A stretch of 64,000 nt of DNA from Hippophae tibetana. Lineage: Eukaryota > Streptophyta > Magnoliopsida > Rosales > Elaeagnaceae. A program made the translations under genes and the position numbers. The stretch is from contig CM072810.1 of assembly GCA_037013495.1 (NCBI GenBank), positions 52,314,843 to 52,378,842 of the forward strand, given 5' to 3'. Positions within the stretch are counted from its first letter, which is position 1. Each line of letters begins with the position of its first letter. Of this stretch, positions 48,467-59,177 are shown one piece after another. Below the pieces are notes generated by a model. That model did not search any database. It saw only the letters and a list, made by a program, of their open reading frames with translations, and was not told the DNA's origin.

Positions 48467-50848
48467 GCTTTCCATGCGGGACGCTTGAACTGTCACCCTT
48501 AATCCTCGTTCAAAGCTCACAACAAGTCACGAGGATGTTACCCCCCCGTGCACGACACAAGTCATTCTAAATGACACTTGGAAACAACAAGGAAAGGTTA
48601 CCCACAACAACGAACCCATGGATGGTACTTACCTCGGTTGCATCATTCCGTCTCTTGTAAGCGAACTTCACCTCTAAGTTGTGCTTTTATGGGATACAAA
48701 TTCGGAGATCATGTTTTGATACCAAACATAGGAAAATAGCAAATCCTTCCTTCCTAAAGCTTAAGCTTTCAATACGGGACGCTTGAACTGTCACCCTTAA
48801 TCCTCGTTCAAAGCTCACAACAAGTCACGAGGATGTTACCCCCCCGTGCACGACACAAGTCATTCTAAATGACACTTGGAAACAACATAGAAAGGTTACC
48901 CACAACAACAAACCCAGGGATGGATACTTACCTCGGTTGCATCATTCCGTCTCTTGTAAACGAACTTCACCTTGAACTTGTGCTTTTATGGGATACAAAT
49001 TGGGAGATCATGTTTTGATAACAAATATAGGAAAAATAGCTAATCCTTCCTTCCTAAAGCTTAAGCTTCCCATACGGGACGCTTGAACTGTCACCCTTAA
49101 TCCTCGTTCAAAGATCACAACAAGTCACGAGGTTGTTAGCCCCCGTGCACGACACAAGTCATTCTAAATGACACTTGGAAACAACATAGAAAGGTTACCC
49201 ACAACAACAAACCCAGGGATGGTACTTACCTCGGTTGCATCATTCCAACTCCTGTAAGCGAACTTCACCTCTAACTTGTGCTTTTATGGGATACAAATCG
49301 GAGATCATATTTTGATACCAAACGTAGGAAAATAGTTAATCCTTCCTTCCTAAATCTTAATCTTTCAATAAGGGACGCTTGAACTGTCACCCTTAATCCT
49401 CTTTCAAAGGTCACAACAAGTCACGAGGATGTTACCCCCCCGTGCACGACACAAGTCATTCTAAATGACACTTGGAAACAACAAAGAAAGGTTACCCACA
49501 ATAACGAACCCAGGGATGGTACTTACCTCGGTTGCATCATTCCGTCTCTTGTAAGCGAACTTTACCTCGAACTTGTGCTTTTATGGGACACAAATGGGAG
49601 ATCATGTTTTGATACCAAACATAGGAAAATAGTTAATCCTTCCTTCCTAAAGCTTAAGCTTTCCATGCGGGACGCTTGAACTGTCACCCTTAATCCTCGT
49701 TCAAAGCTCACAACAAGTCACGAGGATGTTACCCCCCCGTGCACGACACAAGTCATTCTAAATGACACTTGGAAACAACAAGGAAAGGTTACCCACAACA
49801 ACGAACCCATGGATGGTACTTACCTCGGTTGCATCATTCCGTCTCTTGTAAGCGAACTTCACCTCTAAGTTGTGCTTTTATGGGATACAAATTCGGAGAT
49901 CATGTTTTGATACCAAACATAGGAAAATAGCAAATCCTTCCTTCCTAAAGCTTAAGCTTTCAATACGGGACGCTTGAACTGTCACCCTTAATCCTCGTTC
50001 AAAGCTCACAACAAGTCACGAGGATGTTACCCCCCCGTGCACGACACAAGTCATTCTAAATGACACTTGGAAACAACATAGAAAGGTTACCCACAACAAC
50101 AAACCCAGGGATGGATACTTACCTCGGTTGCATCATTCCGTCTCTTGTAAACGAACTTCACCTTGAACTTGTGCTTTTATGGGATACAAATTGGGAGATC
50201 ATGTTTTGATAACAAATATAGGAAAAATAGCTAATCCTTCCTTCCTAAAGCTTAAGCTTCCCATACGGGACGCTTGAACTGTCACCCTTAATCCTCGTTC
50301 AAAGATCACAACAAGTCACGAGGTTGTTAGCCCCCGTGCACGACACAAGTCATTCTAAATGACACTTGGAAACAACATAGAAAGGTTACCCACAACAACA
50401 AACCCAGGGATGGTACTTACCTCGGTTGCATCATTCCAACTCCTGTAAGCGAACTTCACCTCTAACTTGTGCTTTTATGGGATACAAATCGGAGATCATA
50501 TTTTGATACCAAACGTAGGAAAATAGTTAATCCTTCCTTCCTAAATCTTAATCTTTCAATAAGGGACGCTTGAACTGTCACCCTTAATCCTCTTTCAAAG
50601 GTCACAACAAGTCACGAGGATGTTACCCCCCCGTGCACGACACAAGTCATTCTAAATGACACTTGGAAACAACAAAGAAAGGTTACCCACAATAACGAAC
50701 CCAGGGATGGTACTTACCTCGGTTGCATCATTCCGTCTCTTGTAAGCGAACTTTACCTCGAACTTGTGCTTTTATGGGACACAAATGGGAGATCATGTTT
50801 TGATACCAAACATAGGAAAATAGCTAATCCTTCCTTCCTAAAGCGTAA
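48467..50848 (+). repeat. Tandem duplication of a 1191-bp tetramer
   Basis: Segments 48467-49657 and 49658-50848 are near-identical. Each consists of type b (CCCATGGATGG, AATAGCAAATCC), the e-like monomer with CACCTTGAAC, the GGTTGTTAGCCCC junction monomer and the TCAATAAGGG monomer ending with ACAAATGGGAGATC. The join at 49630-49658 switches from the 7-mer monomer into the start of b through identical sequence, leaving ATAGTTAATCC where the 7-mer would read ATAGCTAATCC. Confidence 0.88.
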
Positions 50849-51144
50849 GCTTTCAATACGGGACGCTTGAACTACCACCCTTAATCCTCGTTCAAAGCTC
50901 ACAACAAGTCACGAGGATGTTACCCCCCGTGCACGACAAAAGTCATTCAAAATGACACTTGGAAACAACAACGAAAGGTTACCCACAACAACGAACCCAG
51001 GGATGGTACTTACCTCAGTTTCATCATTCCGTCACTTGTAAGCGAACTTCACCTCGAACTTGTGCTTTTATGGGACACAAATCGGAGATCATGTTTTGAT
51101 ACCAAACATAGGAAAATAGCTAATCCTTCCTTCCTAAAGCGTAA

Positions 51145-51736
51145 GGTTTCAATACGGGACGCTTGAACTAGCACCCTTAATCCTCGTTCAAAGCTCACAA
51201 CAAGTCACGAGGATGTTACCCCCCGTGCACGACAAAAGTCATTCAAAATGACACTTGGAAACAACAACGAAAGGTTACCCACAACAACGAACCCAGGGAT
51301 GGTACTTACCTCAGTTTCATCATTCCGTCACTTGTAAGCGAACTTCACCTCGAACTTGTGCTTTTATGGGACACAAATCGGAGATCATGTTTTGATACCA
51401 CACATAGGAAAATAGCTAATCCTTCCTTCCTAAAGCGTAAGGTTTCAATACGGGACGCTTGAACTAGCACCCTTAATCCTCGTTCAAAGCTCACAACAAG
51501 TCACGAGGATGTTACCCCCCGTGCACGACAAAAGTCATTCAAAATGACACTTGGAAATAACAAAGAAAGGTTACCCACAACAACGAACCCAGGGATGGTA
51601 CTTACCTCGGTTGCATCATTCCGTCTCTTGTAACCGAACTTCACCTCTAAGTTGTGCTTTTATGGGATACAAATCGGAGATCATGTTTTGATACCAAACA
51701 TAGGAAAATAGCTAATCCTTCCTTCCTAAAGCTTAA
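51145..51736 (+). repeat. Extra hybrid monomer pair in composite unit 1
   Basis: Two adjacent monomers (51145-51440 and 51441-51736, 296 bp each) both begin with the variant GCGTAAGGTTTC and CTAGCACCC. The second contains GGAAATAACAAAG and then changes into type c (GGTTGCATC, GTAACCGAAC). Composite unit 2 has just one monomer of this kind (from about 55310), with the same GGAAATAACAAAG but a 7-mer-type right half. This accounts for the 14 versus 13 monomer difference. Confidence 0.78.
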
Positions 51737-52334
51737 GCATTCCATGCGGGACGCTTGAACTGTCACCCTTAATCCTCGTTCAAAGATCACAACAAGTCAC
51801 GAGGCTGTTACCCCCCGTGCACGACACAAGTCATTCCAAATGACCCTTGGAAACAATATAGAAAGGTTACCCACAACAACAAACCCAGGGATGGTACTTA
51901 CCTCGGTTGCATCATTCCGTCTCTTGTAAGCGAACTTCACCTCTAACTTGTGCTTTTATGGGATACAAATTCGGAGATCATGTTTTGATAACAAATATAG
52001 GAAAAATAGCTAATCCTTCCTTCCTAAAGCTTAAGCTTTCAATACGGGACGCTTGAACTGTCACCCTTAATCCTCGTTCAATGCTCACAACAAGTCACGA
52101 GGATGTTACCCCCCCGTGCACGACACAAGTCATTCTAAATGACACTTGGAAACAACATAGAAAGGTTACCCACAACAACAAAACCAGGGATGGATACTTA
52201 CCTCGGTTGCATCATTCCGTCTCTTGTAAACGAACTTCACCTCGAACTTGTTCTTTTATGGGATACAAATTCGGAGATCATGTTTTGATAACAAATATAG
52301 GAAAAATAGCTAATCCTTCCTTCCTAAAGCTTAA

Positions 52335-55300
52335 GCTTCCCATACGGGACGCTTGAACTGTCACCCTTAATCCTCGTTCAAAGATCACAACAAGTCACGA
52401 GGCTGTTACCCCCCGTGCACGACACAAGTCATTCTAAATGAGACTTGGAAACAACATAGAAAGGTTACCCACAACAACGATCCCCGGGATAGTACTTACC
52501 TCGGTTGCATCATTCCGTCTCTTGTAAGCGAACTTCACCTCGAACTTGTGCTTTTATGGGATACAAATCGGAGATCATATTTTGATACCAAACATAGGAA
52601 AATAGTTAATCCTTCCTTCCTAAAGCTTAAGCTTTCCATGCGGGACGCTTGAACTGTCACCCTTAATCCTCGTTCAAAGCTCACAACAAGTCACGAGGAT
52701 GTTACCCCCCCGTGCACGACACAAGTCATTCTAAATGACACTTGGAAACAACAAGGAAAGGTTACCCACAACAACGAACCCATGGATGGTACTTACCTCG
52801 GTTGCATCATTCCGTCTCTTGTAAGCGAACTTCACCTCTAAGTTGTGCTTTTATGGGATACAAATTCGGAGATCATGTTTTGATACCAAACATAGGAAAA
52901 TAGCAAATCCTTCCTTCCTAAAGCTTAAGCTTTCAATACGGGACGCTTGAACTGTCACCCTTAATCCTCGTTCAAAGCTCACAACAAGTCACGAGGATGT
53001 TACCCCCCCGTGCACGACACAAGTCATTCTAAATGACACTTGGAAACAACATAGAAAGGTTACCCACAACAACAAACCCAGGGATGGATACTTACCTCGG
53101 TTGCATCATTCCGTCTCTTGTAAACGAACTTCACCTTGAACTTGTGCTTTTATGGGATACAAATTGGGAGATCATGTTTTGATAACAAATATAGGAAAAA
53201 TAGCTAATCCTTCCTTCCTAAAGCTTAAGCTTCCCATACGGGACGCTTGAACTGTCACCCTTAATCCTCGTTCAAAGATCACAACAAGTCACGAGGTTGT
53301 TAGCCCCCGTGCACGACACAAGTCATTCTAAATGACACTTGGAAACAACATAGAAAGGTTACCCACAACAACAAACCCAGGGATGGTACTTACCTCGGTT
53401 GCATCATTCCAACTCCTGTAAGCGAACTTCACCTCTAACTTGTGCTTTTATGGGATACAAATCGGAGATCATATTTTGATACCAAACGTAGGAAAATAGT
53501 TAATCCTTCCTTCCTAAATCTTAATCTTTCAATAAGGGACGCTTGAACTGTCACCCTTAATCCTCTTTCAAAGGTCACAACAAGTCACGAGGATGTTACC
53601 CCCCCGTGCACGACACAAGTCATTCTAAATGACACTTGGAAACAACAAAGAAAGGTTACCCACAATAACGAACCCAGGGATGGTACTTACCTCGGTTGCA
53701 TCATTCCGTCTCTTGTAAGCGAACTTTACCTCGAACTTGTGCTTTTATGGGACACAAATGGGAGATCATGTTTTGATACCAAACATAGGAAAATAGTTAA
53801 TCCTTCCTTCCTAAAGCTTAAGCTTTCCATGCGGGACGCTTGAACTGTCACCCTTAATCCTCGTTCAAAGCTCACAACAAGTCACGAGGATGTTACCCCC
53901 CCCGTGCACGACACAAGTCATTCTAAATGACACTTGGAAACAACAAGGAAAGGTTACCCACAACAACGAACCCATGGATGGTACTTACCTCGGTTGCATC
54001 ATTCCGTCTCTTGTAAGCGAACTTCACCTCTAAGTTGTGCTTTTATGGGATACAAATTCGGAGATCATGTTTTGATACCAAACATAGGAAAATAGCAAAT
54101 CCTTCCTTCCTAAAGCTTAAGCTTTCAATACGGGACGCTTGAACTGTCACCCTTAATCCTCGTTCAAAGCTCACAACAAGTCACGAGGATGTTACCCCCC
54201 CGTGCACGACACAAGTCATTCTAAATGACACTTGGAAACAACATAGAAAGGTTACCCACAACAACAAACCCAGGGATGGATACTTACCTCGGTTGCATCA
54301 TTCCGTCTCTTGTAAACGAACTTCACCTTGAACTTGTGCTTTTATGGGATACAAATTGGGAGATCATGTTTTGATAACAAATATAGGAAAAATAGCTAAT
54401 CCTTCCTTCCTAAAGCTTAAGCTTCCCATACGGGACGCTTGAACTGTCACCCTTAATCCTCGTTCAAAGATCACAACAAGTCACGAGGTTGTTAGCCCCC
54501 GTGCACGACACAAGTCATTCTAAATGACACTTGGAAACAACATAGAAAGGTTACCCACAACAACAAACCCAGGGATGGTACTTACCTCGGTTGCATCATT
54601 CCAACTCCTGTAAGCGAACTTCACCTCTAACTTGTGCTTTTATGGGATACAAATCGGAGATCATATTTTGATACCAAACGTAGGAAAATAGTTAATCCTT
54701 CCTTCCTAAATCTTAATCTTTCAATAAGGGACGCTTGAACTGTCACCCTTAATCCTCTTTCAAAGGTCACAACAAGTCACGAGGATGTTACCCCCCCGTG
54801 CACGACACAAGTCATTCTAAATGACACTTGGAAACAACAAAGAAAGGTTACCCACAATAACGAACCCAGGGATGGTACTTACCTCGGTTGCATCATTCCG
54901 TCTCTTGTAAGCGAACTTTACCTCGAACTTGTGCTTTTATGGGACACAAATGGGAGATCATGTTTTGATACCAAACATAGGAAAATAGCTAATCCTTCCT
55001 TCCTAAAGCGTAAGCTTTCAATACGGGACGCTTGAACTACCACCCTTAATCCTCGTTCAAAGCTCACAACAAGTCACGAGGATGTTACCCCCCGTGCACG
55101 ACAAAAGTCATTCAAAATGACACTTGGAAACAACAACGAAAGGTTACCCACAACAACGAACCCAGGGATGGTACTTACCTCAGTTTCATCATTCCGTCAC
55201 TTGTAAGCGAACTTCACCTCGAACTTGTGCTTTTATGGGACACAAATCGGAGATCATGTTTTGATACCAAACATAGGAAAATAGCTAATCCTTCCTTCCT

Positions 55301-56202
55301 AAAGCGTAAGGTTTCAATACGGGACGCTTGAACTAGCACCCTTAATCCTCGTTCAAAGCTCACAACAAGTCACGAGGATGTTACCCCCCGTGCACGACAA
55401 AAGTCATTCAAAATGACACTTGGAAATAACAAAGAAAGGTTACCCACAACAACGAACCCAGGGATGGTACTTACCTCAGTTTCATCATTCCGTCACTTGT
55501 AAGCGAACTTCACCTCTAAGTTGTGCTTTTATGGGATACAAATCGGAGATCATGTTTTCATACCAAACATAGGAAAATAGCTAATCCTTCCTTCCTAAAG
55601 CTTAAGCTTTCAATACGGGACGCTTGAACTGTCACCCTTAATCCTCGTTCAAAGCTCACAACAAGTCACGAGGATGTTACCCCCCCGTGCACGACACAAG
55701 TCATTCTAAATGACACTTGGAAACAACAAGGAAAGGTTACCCACAACAACGAACCCAGGGATGGTACTTACCTCGGTTGCATCATTCCGTCTCTTGTAAG
55801 CGAACTTCACCTCTAACTTGTGCTTTTATGGGATACAAATCGGAGATCATATTTTGATACCAAACGTAGGAAAATAGCTAATCCTTCCTTCCTAAATCTT
55901 AAGCTTTCAATAAGGGACGCTTGAACTGTCACCCTTAATCCTCTTTCAAAGCTCACAACAACTCACGAGGATGTTACCCCCCCGTGCACGACACAAGTCA
56001 TTCTAAATGACACTTGGAAACAACATAGAAAGGTTACCCACAACAACAAACCCAGGGATGGATACTTACCTCGGTTGCATCATTCCGTCTCTTGTAAACG
56101 AACTTCACCTCGAACATGTGCTTTTATGGGATACAAATTCAGAGATCATGTTTTGATAACAAATATAGGAAAAATAGCTAATCCTTCCTTCCTAAAGCTT
56201 AA
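52335..56202 (+). repeat. Composite unit 2, ~13 monomers
   Basis: Repeats composite unit 1 at an offset of 4164 through the doubled tetramer (52631-53821 and 53822-55013; the second copy has one more C in its C tract near 53896). After 55.0 kb it follows the 7-mer order further than unit 1 does (55310-55900), with private changes TTTTCATACC near 55556 and CAACTCACGAGG near 55958, and ends with an e-like monomer (ATGTGCTTTT, ATTCAGAG). Confidence 0.84.
52631..55013 (+). repeat. Second occurrence of the doubled 1191-bp tetramer
   Basis: The pair 52631-53821 and 53822-55013 mirrors 48467-50848 at an offset of 4164. Since the doubling is present in both composite units, it most likely arose before the long unit was itself duplicated. 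Both halves carry the GGTTGTTAGCCCC junction variant (53295, 54486). Confidence 0.87.
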
Positions 56203-59177
56203 GCTTCCCATACGGGACGCTTGAACTGTCACCCTTAATCCTCGTTCAAAGATCACAACAAGTCACGAGGCTGTTACCCACCGTGCACGACACAAGTCAT
56301 TCAAAATGACACTTGGAAACAACAAAGAAAGGTTACCCACAACAACGAACCCAGGGATGGTACTTACCTCTGTTGCATTATTCCGTCTCTTGTAAGCGAA
56401 CTTCACCTCTAAGTTGTGCTTTTATGGGATACAAATCGGAGATCATGTTTTGATACCAAACTTAGGAAAATAGCTAATCCTTCCTTCCTAAAGCTTAAGC
56501 TTTCAATACGGGACGCTTGAACTGTCATCCTAAGTCCTCGTTCAAAGATCACAACAAGTCACGAGGCTGTTACCCCCCGTGCACGACACAAGTCATTCTA
56601 AATGACACTTGGAAACAACATAGAAAGGTTACCCACAACAACGAACCCCGGGATGATACTTACCTCGGTTGCATCATTCCGTCTCTTGTAAGCGAACTTC
56701 ACCTCTAACTTGTGCTTTTATGGGATACAAATCGGAGATCATATTTTGATACGAAACATTGGAAAATAGTTAATCCTTCCTTCCTAAATCTTAAGCTTTC
56801 AATACGGGACGCTTGAACTGTCACCCTTAATCCTCTTTCAAAGCTCACAACAAGTCACGAGGATGTTACCCCCCCGTGCACGACACAAGTAATTCTAAAT
56901 GACACTTGGAAACAACATAGAAAGGTTACCCAAAACAACAAACCCAGGGATGGTACTTACCTCGGTTGCATCATTCCGTCTCTTGTAAGCGAACTTCACC
57001 TCTAACTTGTGCTTTTATGGGATACAAATCGGAGATCATATTTTGATACCAAACATAGGAAAATAGTTAATCCTTCCTTCCTAAAGCTTAAGCTTTCCAT
57101 GCGGGACACTTGAACTGTCACCCTTAATCCCCGTTCAAAGATCACAACAAGTCACGAGGATGTTACCCCCCCGTGCACGACCCAAGTCATTCTAAATGAC
57201 ACTTGGAAACAACATAGAAAGGTTACCCACAACAACAAACCCAGGGATGGTACTTTCCTCGGTTGCATCATTCCGTCTCTTGTAAGCGAACTTCACCTCT
57301 AACTTGTGCTTTTATGGGATACAAATCGGAGATCATATTTTGATACGAAACATTGGAAAATAGTTAATCCTTCCTTCCTAAATCTTAAGCTTTCAATACG
57401 GGACGCTTGAACTGTCACCCTTAATCCTCTTTCAAAGCTCACAACAAGTCACGAGGATGTTACCCCCCCGTGCACGACACAAGTAATTCTAAATGACACT
57501 TGGAAACAACATAGAAAGGTTACCCAAAACAACAAACCCAGGGATGGTACTTACCTCGGTTGCATCATTCCGTCTCTTGTAAGCGAACTTCACCTCTAAC
57601 TTGTGCTTTTATGGGATACAAATCGGAGATCATATTTTGATACCAAACATAGGAAAATAGTTAATCCTTCCTTCCTAAATCTTAAGCTTTCAATACGGGA
57701 CGCTTGAACTGTCACCCTTAATCCTCTTTCAAAGCTCACAACAAGTCACGAGGATGTTACCCCCCATGCACGACACAAGTCATTCTAAATGACACATGGA
57801 AACAACATAGAAAGGTTACACACAACAACGAACCCAGGGATGGTACTTACCTCGGTTGCATCATTCCGTCTCTTGTAAGCGAACTTCACCTCGAACTTGT
57901 GCTTTTATGGGACACAAATCGGAGATCATGTTTTGATACCAAACATAGGAAAATAGCTAATCCTTCCTTCCTAAAGCGTAAGCTTTCAATACGGGACGCT
58001 TGAACTACCACCCTTAATCCTCGTTCAAAGCTCACAACAAGTCACGAGGATGTTACCCCCCCCCCCCCCCCCGTGCATGACACAAGTCATTCAAAATGAC
58101 ACTTGGAAACAACAAAGAAAGGTTACCCACAACAACGAACCCAGGGATGGTACTTACCTCAGTTTCATCATTCCGTCTCTTGTAAGCGAACTTCACCTCT
58201 AAGTTGTGCTTTTATGGGATACAAATCGGAGATCATGTTTTGATACCAAACATAGGAAAATAGCTAATCCTTCTTTCCTAAAGCTTAAGCTTTCAATACG
58301 GGACGATTGAACTGTCACCCTTAATCCTCGTTCAAAGATCACAACAAGTCACGAGCCTGTTACCCCCCGTGCACGACACAAGTCATTCTAAATGACACTT
58401 GGAAACAACATAGAAAGGTTACCCACAACAACGAACCCCGGGATGGTACTTACCTCGGTTGCATCATTCCGTCTCTTGTAAGCGAACTTCACCTCTAACT
58501 TGTGCTTTTATGGGATACAAATCGGAGATCATGTTTTGATAATAAACATTGGAATATAGCTAATCCTTCCTTCCTAAAGCTTAAGCTTTCCATGCGGGAC
58601 GCTTGAACTGTCACCCTTAATCCTCGTTCAAAGATCACAACAAGTCACGAGGATATTACCCCCCGTGCACGACACAAGTCATTCTAAATGACACTTGGAA
58701 ACAACATAGAAAGGTTACCCACAACAAAGAACCCCGGGATGGTACTTACCTCGGTTGCATCATTCCGTCTCTTGTAAGCGAACTTCACCTCTAACTTGTG
58801 CTTTTATGGGATACAAATCGGAGATCATATTTTGATACCAAACATAGGAAAATAGTTAATCCTTCCTTCCTAAATCTTAAGCTTTCAATACGGGACGCTT
58901 GAACTGTCACCCTTAATCCTCTTTCAAAGCTCACAACAAGTCACGAGGATGTTACCCCCATGCACGACACAAGTCATTCTAAATGACACTTGGAAACAAC
59001 ATAGAAAGGTTACCCACAACAACGAACCCAGGGATGGTACTTACCTCGGTTGCATCATTCCGTCTCTTGTAAACAAACTTCACCTCGAACTTGTGCTTTT
59101 ATGGGATACAAATTCGGATATCATGTTTTGATAACAAATATAGGAAAAATAGCTAATCCTTCCTTCTTAAAGCTTAA
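56203..59177 (+). repeat. Mixed right-hand monomers with a local dimer repeat
   Basis: About 10 monomers. The first has TTACCCACCG and CTCTGTTGCATTATTCC; the next starts with CTGTCATCCTAAG. A dimer-length repeat is marked by GATACGAAACATTGG at about 56750 and 57342. One monomer near 58.0 kb has a 17-base C run. The last two (58.6-59.18 kb) resemble the final monomers of the 2072-bp HOR to the right (TTACCCCCATGCAC near 58953 and 61320). Confidence 0.78.
58056..58072 (+). repeat. Expanded C tract, 17 bases
   Basis: The longest homopolymer in the window, at the usual C-tract position of the monomer. As at 24136, it is followed by GTGCATGAC, a combination seen in just these two monomers as far as I could tell. 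Confidence 0.85.

Larger units (their letters stand above)
48171..52334 (+). repeat. Composite unit 1, ~14 monomers
   Basis: The 5' part (48171 to about 49630) matches 34493 to about 35950 at an offset of 13678, including the rare CGATCCCC and GGTTGTTAG variants. A 1191-bp tetramer is then doubled (48467-50848). Next come 7-mer-type monomers (CGACAAAAGTC), an extra hybrid monomer at 51145-51440, a c-type hybrid, and d and e-like monomers that repeat 47571-48170. Confidence 0.84.
48067..56202 (+). repeat. Composite HOR region joining 5-mer and 7-mer monomers
   Basis: Two long units start at the GCTTCCCATACGG landmarks at 48171 and 52335 (4164 bp, about 14 monomers) and the second ends at 56202 (3868 bp, about 13 monomers). 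Each begins with the a-b-e' set of the 5-mer family, passes the GGTTGTTAGCCCC junction, runs into 7-mer-type monomers, and contains a tandem repeat of 1191 bp. No non-satellite sequence is present. Confidence 0.87.
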
